Shown: piece after piece, positions 17,635-25,629 of the stretch
How the letters are laid out: each line of letters opens with the position of its first letter
Numbering within the stretch: the first letter of the stretch is position 1
Assembly: GCA_937944855.1 (NCBI GenBank)
Contig: CALFAY010000010.1
Span: 124,001-188,000 of the forward strand
Direction: 5' to 3'
DNA length: 64,000 bases
From: an uncultured Planctomycetota bacterium
Lineage (GTDB): Bacteria > Planctomycetota > Planctomycetia > Gemmatales > HRBIN36
Translations under genes and position numbers: made by a program
The notes under the pieces: model-generated
What the model saw: only the letters and a program-made list of their open reading frames with translations
Database searches by the model: none
What the model was told of the DNA's origin: nothing

Positions 17635-18768
17635 TCACGGTCCCGGCAGCAGGCCGAGTTGATGGAGCATCACGGCCACAAAGACCAGATAAACCGCCGC
17701 AGCCAGCAGCACCGTCCAGAGCTTCGGCGAACCGGATCGGGCACGCGGATTGACGCGCTTCGGCGGCATCTCCGCCGTGACGTAGCCGGGGTCCCACAGT
17801 TCGCCGTCCTCTCGATACCAGCGCACCTGGGTCTGTCGGAACAGGATGAGCAAGGTCGCCGCCGCCAGGACAGCCAATGCCAGGACCCCCAGCGGCATAC
17901 CCCCGTCGTGCTCCCAGCGATTCATCACCTCGGACAATTGCGGCACGGTTTCCTTGAGGGCCGCCGGGGAGAATGCGATGGCATTGTTCAAGGCATGCAG
18001 CAGCATCGGAGCCAACAGCGATTTGGAACTGAGATAAATGACATGAAGGACGACCCCGATGAACGCCGCATAACAGATCTGCACAGGCTCGATGTGGATC
18101 AGACCGAAGAGGACGGAGGTAAACAGGATGCCCAGCACAGGTCCCCAGCGAGCCACAAGTCCTCGACCCAAAAACCCCCGACAAAGGATTTCCTCGCTGA
18201 CCCCGGGCATGACCACGCCCCCGATGAGCACCAGGGCATACGGCGCGTTCTTGACGGTCTCTTCGAGCTTCTCCAGGATGCCGATCTCCGGCAGAATCGC
18301 CATCGCCCAGACCGCGACTTGGAGCACTAACAGGTACAGCGGAGGAGCGAGCAGACAGACGAGGAGCAGATGGGTCAACGTCGGCAGCCGCAGAGCCAAG
18401 GCCCGGCGGAAGCGGGTTCGCAGGGCCAGCCCCGTGATCGTCAGGATGCTCACCAGCACGGCAAACGTGCCTAGACTCAACACGATACCCGGTTGCCGGA
18501 CGGCCTGCTGCCCGGCGGTGACGCCCGCCCGGCCCTGCACCACGACGTAGCCGATCATCACGGCCATGGCAATGGCGATCACCACCGCGAACTGGATGGC
18601 GAAGTAAAGCACGATCCAGACGAAGGCCATCGGCAAGCCCGGCCCTGGCTTTTGAGGCGTCAGTTCGGGAATCACCGGGGCGACAGCCTCGGGTGCCGTC
18701 TCCACGGTCAAACCCGGCGGATTACTAGTGAATTCGGTCGAGGGCTGTTCCGAGGGCAGTTCGTGCAT
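17635..18768 (-). CDS. CPBP-family intramembrane metalloprotease
   Basis: 377 residues with about eight membrane segments after a 45-residue Pro/Glu-rich N-terminal tail. The three family motifs are intact: E192-E193-xxx-R197 (SEEILCRG), FGLIH225, and H258-ALNN. This is the CAAX-protease/bacteriocin-processing (Abi) fold, which cleaves or processes membrane substrates; the partner is unknown. It lies 31 bases downstream of the cysteine-desulfurase-like gene, so co-transcription is possible. The C terminus after residue 330 is a Lys/Arg-rich linker with a last hydrophobic helix. Confidence 0.88.
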   Translation of the reverse strand: MHELPSEQPSTEFTSNPPGLTVETAPEAVAPVIPELTPQKPGPGLPMAFVWIVLYFAIQFAVVIAIAMAVMIGYVVVQGRAGVTAGQQAVRQPGIVLSLGTFAVLVSILTITGLALRTRFRRALALRLPTLTHLLLVCLLAPPLYLLVLQVAVWAMAILPEIGILEKLEETVKNAPYALVLIGGVVMPGVSEEILCRGFLGRGLVARWGPVLGILFTSVLFGLIHIEPVQICYAAFIGVVLHVIYLSSKSLLAPMLLHALNNAIAFSPAALKETVPQLSEVMNRWEHDGGMPLGVLALAVLAAATLLILFRQTQVRWYREDGELWDPGYVTAEMPPKRVNPRARSGSPKLWTVLLAAAVYLVFVAVMLHQLGLLPGP

Positions 18769-18799
18769 GTCCTCTCCAATTCCGAGGCGAAATGGGTAC

Positions 18800-19960
18800 T
18801 CAGGCCAGTATTTGTTTCAGCGCGCCGAGCAGACGTTCGATGTCCGCAGCCGTGTTGAACGGCCCCGGGCTGACGCGGACGGTGCCGTCAGGAAACGTGC
18901 CCTGGGCCTTGTGGATGTACGGGGCACAGTGCAGACCGGGCCGCACGGCGATCTGAAACTCCGCATCCAGGATCGCTGCCAGGTCGCCGGCCGCCATCGT
19001 CTCGGTCCGGAAGCTGAGCGTGCCGACCCGGCGGGCCGCATCCCGACAGCCGAAGACCCGGCAGCCCAACTCTCCCAGGCCTTCCGCCAACTGATCGGTC
19101 AGGGCGACCTCGTGTCGCCGGAGTTCATCCGGCCCGCGCTCCATGACGAAGCGGATGCCCGCGTTGAGTCCCGCCACGCCGAGGACGTTCGGCGTTCCGC
19201 CTTCGAGAAAGTAAGGCAACTCCGCCGGTTGCGTCGGGCTGGACGAGTCGCCCCCGGTTCCGCCTTCCCGCCACGGTCGCAGGCGGGCCCTCGGACCAAC
19301 GTACAACGCCCCAGTCCCGGTCGGTCCGAACAGGCCCTTGTGCCCGGGAAACGCCAGCAAGTCGATGAACATGGCCTGCACGTCGATCGGCACGGCACCG
19401 GCGGTCTGAGCGGCATCGACAAGGAAGAGCAGGTCATGTTGCCGCGCGATCTTGCCGATTTCCGCCACCGGCTGGATCGTGCCCAGGACGTTGCTGGCGT
19501 GGGTCATGGCGACCAGTCGGGTTTTTCCGGTGATTGCTTCGGCCACGGCGTCGGGATCGATGAGTCCGTCCCGGTCGGAAGCCACCCGGGTGACCGTGAT
19601 GAACCCCGACAGCTCCATCGCCCGCAGCGGTCGGCTGACGCTGTTGTGTTCCAGGTCGGTGGTGATGACGTGGTCGCCTTCGCGCAGGACGCCCTTGAGG
19701 GCCATGTTCAAGGAGTCGGTGCAGTTGAGTGTGAAAACGAAGCGCTCCGGCCCCTGACCGTGAAAAAGCTGGTTGAGCAGATGACGGCCGGTATCGAGTT
19801 CCTGTTCCGCTTGCAGAGCCATCTTGTGCCCTGCCCGGCCCGGATTGGCCAGCGCGGTGCGGGCGAACCGGTCGAGGGCCTGGTACACGCTTTCCGGCTT
19901 GGGAAAGCTGGTGGCCGCGTTGTCGAGATAGACAAGGCTCATGGATAGTTTCATCGCCAC
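18800..19960 (-). CDS. cysteine-desulfurase-family PLP enzyme (class V aminotransferase)
   Basis: 386 residues. The start YLDNAATSFPKPESVYQAL is typical of the TIGR01977-type branch. The PLP lysine is K208 (FPGHKGLFGPTG), with VDAAQTAG just before it. The sulfur-carrying cysteine is C345 in RPGLHCAPYIHKAQG, in the SufS-like position. It would remove sulfur from cysteine to give alanine and a persulfide. No isc/suf scaffold is nearby, so it may serve tRNA thiolation, selenium metabolism or another sulfur acceptor. ATGs at 19960, 19954 and 19942 are possible starts; none has a strong ribosome site. Confidence 0.88.
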   Translation of the reverse strand: MAMKLSMSLVYLDNAATSFPKPESVYQALDRFARTALANPGRAGHKMALQAEQELDTGRHLLNQLFHGQGPERFVFTLNCTDSLNMALKGVLREGDHVITTDLEHNSVSRPLRAMELSGFITVTRVASDRDGLIDPDAVAEAITGKTRLVAMTHASNVLGTIQPVAEIGKIARQHDLLFLVDAAQTAGAVPIDVQAMFIDLLAFPGHKGLFGPTGTGALYVGPRARLRPWREGGTGGDSSSPTQPAELPYFLEGGTPNVLGVAGLNAGIRFVMERGPDELRRHEVALTDQLAEGLGELGCRVFGCRDAARRVGTLSFRTETMAAGDLAAILDAEFQIAVRPGLHCAPYIHKAQGTFPDGTVRVSPGPFNTAADIERLLGALKQILA

Positions 19961-20068
19961 GGAAACGGAGCCGCCTCGGCACGTTGCCTTCTGAATCGTT
20001 ACTACAGATCATACGCCCGGCCGACAGCAGGTGCCATCGGCACAGCGGAGTCGGGAAGGGGACGCGGG

Positions 20069-20320
20069 CTATTCTTCCGGCTCCTTGAACGCCTTGAGGA
20101 TTGGATTGCCCTGGTCGTCCTCACCGGCCAGAATCAGGATCCGCTCCCGGGCCTTGGACAGCAGTTCGTTGCAATGGTTGAACAAGGCGACGCCGTTTTC
20201 GTAACACCGCAGAGCCTCTTCCAACGGGATTTGGCCGTCTTCGAGGCGTTGCACGCACATTTCCAGCTCCGCTAAGGCTTCTTCAAACGACTTGTTTTCG
20301 GACGGTGTGCGTTTACTCAT
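20069..20320 (-). CDS. xseB: exodeoxyribonuclease VII small subunit
   Basis: 83 residues. The core SFEEALAELEMCVQRLEDGQ followed by IPLEEALRCYENGVALFNHC is diagnostic for XseB, a helical hairpin that binds XseA. The enzyme degrades single-stranded DNA from both ends. The ATG at 20320 is preferred because AAGGTG lies 6 bases upstream; a longer frame begins with a GTG at 20359 that overlaps the xseA stop. It follows xseA directly on the same strand. Confidence 0.93.
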   Translation of the reverse strand: MSKRTPSENKSFEEALAELEMCVQRLEDGQIPLEEALRCYENGVALFNHCNELLSKARERILILAGEDDQGNPILKAFKEPEE

Positions 20321-20355
20321 GGGGCACCTTGCGAATCGGAAAGACGCTTCGAAGA

Positions 20356-21627
20356 TCACCGCGGCGATTCCGACGACTCGACGCGACTGAACACCCGGCC
20401 CTCGGCCAGACGAGTGATGAGCCGGTCTCCGACGCGAACTTCGTCAGCCGAGCGAAGCAGACCAGCTTCTCCCTCCCGCTGGGTGATACTGTAACCGCGA
20501 CTGAGCACCTTGAGCGGACTGAGGCCCTCCAGGCGAGCCGCCAGACCCAGCAGCCGTTGCTCCGTGTTATTCAGTGTCTGAAGCGCCGCTCGATTCAGCC
20601 GGTCGCTCAGTTCATCGAGTCGTTGAGCGCGGTCATGGACGAGGTCCAGCGGCGAGCGAAAGACCCGGCGATGGGCCAGACGTTTCAGGATCTCCATGGC
20701 GTGGCGGATCCGCTCGGTCACGCGGACGGTCATGCGGCGAAGCACCTTCCGCAGCGCGTTGAGTATTTCTTCGCGGTCGGGCACGACCATCTCGGCGGCC
20801 TCGCTGGGCGTGGCGGCCCGGCGGTCAGCGACGAAGTCGGCGATGGTGAAGTCGGTTTCGTGGCCGACGGCGCTGATGATCGGAATCTCCGAGCGGAAAA
20901 TCGCCTCGGCCAGCTTTTCGTCGTTGAAAACCCACAAATCCTCGGTGCTTCCTCCGCCGCGGCCGACGATCATGACATCGGCGCACCGCAGGCGATTGAC
21001 GCGCTCAATGGCGTGAATGATTTCCGGAACGGCGCGATCGCCCTGCACCGAGACGGCGCACAGAATGATCTGAGCCGGCGGCCAGCGTCGGCGGATGATC
21101 CGCACCATGTCGCGGACCACGGCTCCGGTCGGACTCGTCACCAGAGCGATGCGGCTGGGATAGCTTGGCAGCGGCTTCTTCCGGTTCGGATCGAGCCAGC
21201 CCCGCTTCTCCAGCTTTTCCTTCAACTGTTTAAACGCTAGCTCCAACGCTCCCTGGCCCCGAGGGAGAATCTCCTCCACGAGCAGTTGGTATTTGCCGTG
21301 CGGAGGATAAACGTCGATCTTGCCCCGGCAAATGACTTCCAGCCCGTCTTGCAACTCAAACCGCAACCGCGTCAACCGGCTGGCCCACAGGACGGATGGC
21401 AGGGGACACTCCTTGTCTCGAAGTGTGAAATACAAATGGCCGTTCTGGTGCTTCTTGAAGTTGGCGATCTCGCCCACGACCCACACTTCGGAGAATGCGC
21501 CGCTCAAAACATCGCGGATGTTCTCCGTCAACTCGCTGACAGTCAACGGCTCGTCACGGCTGCCGAAGCGTGGCGGCTCCGGTTCCGATGCGGGAGGAGC
21601 TTGGATGTTTAATCTTGCCTTGGCCAT
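20356..21627 (-). CDS. xseA: exodeoxyribonuclease VII large subunit
   Basis: 423 residues, near the family norm. The N-terminal OB fold reads LTVSELTENIRDVLSGAFSE, VVGEIANFKKHQNGHLYFTL and GLEVICRGKIDVYPPHGKYQ. The catalytic core has ALVTSPTGAVVRDMVRIIRR, DVMIVGRGGGSTEDLWVFND and ISAVGHETDFTIADFVADRR-A-ATPSEAAE, carrying the conserved Gly-rich loop and His/Asp. It is the nuclease subunit of the ssDNA exonuclease used in repair. It is first in the xseA-xseB operon and divergent from tilS across about 140 bases. Confidence 0.95.
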   Translation of the reverse strand: MAKARLNIQAPPASEPEPPRFGSRDEPLTVSELTENIRDVLSGAFSEVWVVGEIANFKKHQNGHLYFTLRDKECPLPSVLWASRLTRLRFELQDGLEVICRGKIDVYPPHGKYQLLVEEILPRGQGALELAFKQLKEKLEKRGWLDPNRKKPLPSYPSRIALVTSPTGAVVRDMVRIIRRRWPPAQIILCAVSVQGDRAVPEIIHAIERVNRLRCADVMIVGRGGGSTEDLWVFNDEKLAEAIFRSEIPIISAVGHETDFTIADFVADRRAATPSEAAEMVVPDREEILNALRKVLRRMTVRVTERIRHAMEILKRLAHRRVFRSPLDLVHDRAQRLDELSDRLNRAALQTLNNTEQRLLGLAARLEGLSPLKVLSRGYSITQREGEAGLLRSADEVRVGDRLITRLAEGRVFSRVESSESPR

Positions 21628-21768
21628 GAGGAATTAATCCTGAGTCTTGAGACAACCCGAAGCCGGATACTGGCCTCTTGTATATTACCACCCTATAAGC
21701 CCGCGTACTAGCTTTTGCGTGCAGAGTATCCGACAAATGGCAGAGGTGTTGGGGGAAGTCGCAACAGC

Positions 21769-22767
21769 ATGAAGGCGAAGGCGGCGGAGCGACTGGCAGG
21801 CATCGTTCGAGGTTTCCTCGACCGGGAGGGCCTCGGCGGGCAGCCGATCCTCGTCGCCATCTCTGGCGGGCCGGACAGCACCGCCTTGCTCGACTGTCTG
21901 CGGAATTTCACCCCGATTTCCGCCGCTCACCTCAACCATCAGTTGCGGGCACAGGAAAGCGACGCCGACGAGGAGTTTGTGACGCAATTGTGTCAACGAC
22001 TCGACGTGCCGCTTCACGTCGCCAGGCAGAACGTCGCCGAGGACGCAGCCCGACTGCATCGCAATCTCGAAGCCCATGCCCGCAGCGTCCGCTATGAGTG
22101 GCTGAGCGAGACGGCCCGACGGCACGGTTTCCCGCTGGTGGCAACCGGACACACCCTGAACGACCAGGCCGAGACTGTGCTCTTCCACGTTCTCCGTGGC
22201 ACAGGGCTGAGAGGGCTTCGGGGCATCGCGCCGCGGCGGGGACTGGCGGAGGGCGTCGAACTGATCCGGCCCCTGCTGAGCGCTCGTCGGCAGGACGTGC
22301 TGGAGTATCTGCGGGAGCGCGCTTTGCCATATCGTGAGGACAGTAGCAATCGCGATCCCCGTTTCACCCGCACCTGGCTGCGGCACGAACTGCTGCCGTT
22401 GGTGGAGCGCGGCTTCCCCGGCGATCCCGTCGCCGCTCTGGGGCGACTCGCCGATGAGGCTCGACAACTCCTCCGCGATCAGCAGGCGCGGGTCGAAGCG
22501 TGCCTGCAAAGAGCGGAGAGGCCCCGCGCGGCAGATATGATCGTTCTCGACGTCAGCGAATTGAAGCAACTCGCACCGACTGATCTTGGCGAATTGTTCT
22601 GTCGGATCTGGGAGCGGGAAGGCTGGCCGCGGGGAAGACTGACTTGGCGACATGTGCAGGCGCTGGTTCGGCTGGTTGACCAACCCGGCGGAGCGATCCA
22701 TTTGCCGGAGGGAGTGGCCGCTCGGCGACGGGGAGCCGTTCTGCAACTGTTCCGCCAGGCGGTATAA
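21769..22767 (+). CDS. tilS: tRNA(Ile)-lysidine synthase
   Basis: 332 residues from the ATG at 21769 (GGGGGAA 11 bases upstream). The PP-loop is S32-GGPDS37, followed by AAHLNHQLRAQESDADEEFV and VATGHTLNDQAETVLFHVLRG, the standard N-type ATP pyrophosphatase set. It attaches lysine to C34 of the AUA-reading tRNA-Ile and is essential. The C-terminal domains are compact, as in short bacterial TilS. Its TAA stop overlaps the ATG of the next gene (TAATG), so the two are translationally coupled although functionally unrelated. Confidence 0.93.
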   Translation: MKAKAAERLAGIVRGFLDREGLGGQPILVAISGGPDSTALLDCLRNFTPISAAHLNHQLRAQESDADEEFVTQLCQRLDVPLHVARQNVAEDAARLHRNLEAHARSVRYEWLSETARRHGFPLVATGHTLNDQAETVLFHVLRGTGLRGLRGIAPRRGLAEGVELIRPLLSARRQDVLEYLRERALPYREDSSNRDPRFTRTWLRHELLPLVERGFPGDPVAALGRLADEARQLLRDQQARVEACLQRAERPRAADMIVLDVSELKQLAPTDLGELFCRIWEREGWPRGRLTWRHVQALVRLVDQPGGAIHLPEGVAARRRGAVLQLFRQAV

Positions 22768-23594
22768 TGCTCGCCATGCTGACCCTGACCTACCGAAGCG
22801 ACACGACCATCCCTATCGAAGCCGAGATTATCCGCCCCGATCTCCTGGCGGGAAAGTCCGCGGGAGAGATTGCGCAGCTTTTGGTGCATCACGGCAATCG
22901 ACAGGTGCCGCTGGGAGAATTCTTCGACGTGCAAGGCGATGTCTCTGACGAGCAGATCCGCCTCGTCGGCGATTGTCGGCGGGTGAAGCTGATCGGGGCG
23001 GGGATGCAGCGGGGCAGCATCGTCGTCGAAGGTTCGGTCGGCATGCACCTCGGCGCGGAAATGAGGGGCGGAAACATCGAGGTTCACGGCGACGCCGGGG
23101 ACTGGGTCGGGGCCGAGATGCGCGGCGGGACGATCCGGGTCCGGGGCAACGCTGGACATCTCGTCGGAGCGGCCTATCGCGGCAGTCGGCGGGGCATGAG
23201 GGAAGGAGTGATTCTGATTCACGGCAACGCCGGGAATGAGGTCGGCAGCACGATGCGTCGCGGCCTCATCGCCATCGGGGGAACGGCAGCCGACTTCGCC
23301 GGCGTGGACATGATCGCAGGCACGATCTGCATTCTGGGGTCCGTGGGCATCCGCACCGGCGCGGGCATGAAACGCGGCAGCATTGTTCTGGGTTCCGCCG
23401 AGACTCCCGCCTTGCTACCGACATTCCGCCGGGCCTGTGTGTACCGCCCGCAGTTTCTCGACATCTATCTGCGGACGTTGAGCAGATGGGGCTTCCCCAT
23501 CGAAGATCGGCACTTCACGGGGAAGTACGTCCGCTGGTGCGGCGACCTGGTCGCCCTGGGCAAGGGCGAGATTTTGCAGTGGACAGCCGAGTGA
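22767..23594 (+). CDS. fhcC: formylmethanofuran dehydrogenase / formyltransferase-hydrolase subunit C
   Basis: 275 residues. The protein is a glycine-rich right-handed helix of short repeats (GAGMQRGSIVVEGSVGMHLG, GAEMRGGTIRVRGNAGHLVG, GSTMRRGLIAIGG), the hallmark of FmdC/FwdC/FhcC, which also resembles the glutamate synthase alpha C-terminal domain. In bacteria the Fhc complex turns formyl-H4MPT into formate. Subunits A, B and D are not in this window, so it is split from its complex here. It overlaps tilS by TAATG; a second ATG 9 bases on is also possible. Mch at 45.0 kb belongs to the same pathway. Confidence 0.88.
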   Translation: MLAMLTLTYRSDTTIPIEAEIIRPDLLAGKSAGEIAQLLVHHGNRQVPLGEFFDVQGDVSDEQIRLVGDCRRVKLIGAGMQRGSIVVEGSVGMHLGAEMRGGNIEVHGDAGDWVGAEMRGGTIRVRGNAGHLVGAAYRGSRRGMREGVILIHGNAGNEVGSTMRRGLIAIGGTAADFAGVDMIAGTICILGSVGIRTGAGMKRGSIVLGSAETPALLPTFRRACVYRPQFLDIYLRTLSRWGFPIEDRHFTGKYVRWCGDLVALGKGEILQWTAE

Positions 23595-23597
23595 CCG

Positions 23598-24731
23598 TTA
23601 TCCGCCGAGCATCCCGCCGTTTTCCAGTTCCAGCTTCAGATCAAGAAAGCGCAACAGGTCCTTCAAGGACACGATGCCGACCAGCTGTCCCTGTTGATCG
23701 ACGACGAGCAGGCGACTGCATCCGTTGCGTTGCATACGGCTGAGGGCCTGAAGGGCATCGGCGGTTGGCGGAATGCTGCACACGTCCAGGTCTTGCCGCA
23801 TGACTTCGCCGACCTTGCGAATATCCCACTCTTCCCGAGGGATGCGGGCCAGTTCCTGGGTACTGATGACGCCTTGCAATCGGCCGTTGGATGTGACCGG
23901 AAACATCTTCCGGTGATACCGGTACATGTAATCCTCGACCAACCGACGCAGGTCGATGTCGGGGGGAACCACGATCGGTTCCCGGGTCATGAAGCGAGCC
24001 ACCGGTTCGCCGCCCAAAATCTGTCGGATATAGACGCTCTGATAGCTCGCCTGGGCCGCGTTGTTGAGGAACATGCCGATCAGTCCCAGCCAGATGCCCT
24101 GGAGGAAGTTCCCGGAGAACAATTGAAGCACGCCGACGAAAATGAACAGCCAGGCGAACCCCTGACCAAGCAGCGCGGCGATGTAGGTCGCCCGTCGGAC
24201 GTTGTCCATGACCGCCCACAGGATCGACCGCAGCACCCGCCCGCCGTCCAGCGGAAACGCCGGGATCATGTTGAAGATCAGTACCGCCAGGTTGATCCAG
24301 GCGAGGTACATCAAAGGAAATCGCAGTTCGACCGGCATCTGGAGCATGGAGGCGATAAGGAAGATCACGAACAGCACGGCACTGACCGCCGGGCCGGCTA
24401 TGGCCATGATGAATTCCCCGATGGCCGAGCGCGGCTCCTCTTCCAGTTCTGCCACGCCGCCGAACATGAACAGCGTGATGCCGCGGATCGGAATGCCCAT
24501 CGCCTTGGCCGCCACCGAGTGCCCCAATTCGTGCAACACAATGCAGCCGAAAAACGCCAGGGCCGACACCAACGCCATCACCCAGTAGGTCCACTCCGGC
24601 AGGTCTTCCACGACTTGCCGGAACAAGCTACTGAGCGTCCAGGTCAGAAGCGCCAGGATGACAAGCCAGCTTGCGTCGATGTTGATCGGGATTCCCAGCA
24701 GGCGAAACAGCGTCCAACGCGCTCCGAACAT
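23598..24731 (-). CDS. site-2-type M50 zinc metalloprotease with CBS pair
   Basis: 377 residues from the ATG at 24731 (GGAG seven bases upstream); the frame extends to 25271 but overlaps the plus-strand CBS gene and is not credible. The membrane part has H67-ELGH71 for zinc and the second ligand motif MIPAFPLDGGRVLRS, with about six helices. From residue ~235 two CBS domains follow (RFMTREPIVVPPDIDLRRLV, VGEVMRQDLDVCSIPPTADA), which bind adenine nucleotides. Such proteins are SpoIVFB/S2P-like regulators that cut within membranes. Its stop lies 3 bases from the convergent fhcC stop. Confidence 0.92.
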   Translation of the reverse strand: MFGARWTLFRLLGIPINIDASWLVILALLTWTLSSLFRQVVEDLPEWTYWVMALVSALAFFGCIVLHELGHSVAAKAMGIPIRGITLFMFGGVAELEEEPRSAIGEFIMAIAGPAVSAVLFVIFLIASMLQMPVELRFPLMYLAWINLAVLIFNMIPAFPLDGGRVLRSILWAVMDNVRRATYIAALLGQGFAWLFIFVGVLQLFSGNFLQGIWLGLIGMFLNNAAQASYQSVYIRQILGGEPVARFMTREPIVVPPDIDLRRLVEDYMYRYHRKMFPVTSNGRLQGVISTQELARIPREEWDIRKVGEVMRQDLDVCSIPPTADALQALSRMQRNGCSRLLVVDQQGQLVGIVSLKDLLRFLDLKLELENGGMLGG

Positions 24732-24830
24732 AAGCCAACTCCGTAGCTTCCAAGGGTGGCCGATCCCAGTTGCAGCAGATGTCAGCATGATATCCGGGAA
24801 AGGTGACCAAGCAAATCGGCCCTCTGCACA

Positions 24831-24846
24831 TGGTATTGCTTTTGCT
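24831..24846 (+). promoter_or_regulatory. sigma-54 (-24/-12) promoter candidate for the CBS gene
   Basis: The site TGGTATTGCTTTTGCT fits TGG-N9-TTGCT: GG at 24832-24833 and GC at 24844-24845 with the required 10-bp gap. A start near 24857 gives a leader of about 95 bases. No TGTGC-N6-GCACA dyad was found upstream, unlike the two sites at 28.6 and 35.2 kb. Confidence 0.5.
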
Positions 24847-24951
24847 AGGCTTATCTCCGGGTGACGCAGTAACCGAATCCTTCTTGCGTCGGACGCCGGA
24901 CTCCGAGGCCAAGACCCAGGCGGGTTAGCCCCGCAAAGGAAGGGCCAGACC

Positions 24952-25578
24952 ATGAAGAACATCCGCAAGCCCTTGTCCCAATGCACCGCCGGGGACCTCA
25001 TGAGCACCGACCTGGTGCTTCTCAGGGAAACCCAGACGGTGCGGGAAGCCGCACACGCGCTGCTGCGAAACCAGATCAGCGGCGCGCCCGTGGTGGATGC
25101 GGAGGGACGGTGCGTCGGCGTCCTGTCTGCTGCCGACTTCGTCCGTCTCGTCGAAAAGCAGGAGGAAGCCCGGGCCTCCCCGGCGATGCAGCCGATGACT
25201 TGCGGCTTCCAGGAAAAGCATGCCACTGCCGAGGGCCGGGAAGAAACGCTCTGCACTCTGCCTCCGGGCACTTGTGCGGTTCAACTGCAAGGCACCGGAC
25301 CTGGAGGAGAGCGCATCGTCGTTTGCTCCGAACCGCACACCGTGTTGACCGACTGGCAGATCGTTCAAGTCGAGAAGCTCCCGACCGAACTGGTCAGCCA
25401 GTACAGGACGCGGGAAGCTGTCACGGTTTCGCCGGAGGTGGACATCCGCACTCTCGCCCGACTCATGCTCGACGCCCATATCCATCGAGTCGTCGTGGTT
25501 GATGCAGACCGCAAGCCGATCGGGGTCGTGACGACTACGGACCTGCTGGCCGCACTCGCGTTCGCCGAGTCGGGCTGA
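24952..25578 (+). CDS. CBS-domain protein
   Basis: 208 residues, cytoplasmic. CBS motif 1: CTAGDLMSTDLVLLRETQTV, then GAPVVDAEGRCVGVLSAADFVRL. An insert of about 80 residues with several Cys follows, then CBS motif 2: VSPEVDIRTLARLMLDAHIH, VVVDADRKPIGVVTTTDLLA. The pair folds as a Bateman module sensing adenine nucleotides. The ribosome site GGAAGGG precedes the ATG. The insert between the two domains is longer than normal. CBS proteins often accompany UspA/Hsp20 stress clusters, and the sigma-54-like site upstream suggests a link to the cluster at 28.7-32.2 kb. Confidence 0.85.
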   Translation: MKNIRKPLSQCTAGDLMSTDLVLLRETQTVREAAHALLRNQISGAPVVDAEGRCVGVLSAADFVRLVEKQEEARASPAMQPMTCGFQEKHATAEGREETLCTLPPGTCAVQLQGTGPGGERIVVCSEPHTVLTDWQIVQVEKLPTELVSQYRTREAVTVSPEVDIRTLARLMLDAHIHRVVVVDADRKPIGVVTTTDLLAALAFAESG

Positions 25579-25629
25579 CCGAGCAGACGCTTTGTCCCGG
25601 CCAGCCAGATTCGCTCGGGGGAAGCCGAC

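Noticed and set aside
24732-25271. N-terminal extension of the M50 protease to 25271
   Set aside because: It would overlap the CBS gene on the other strand, and a ribosome site supports the ATG at 24731.
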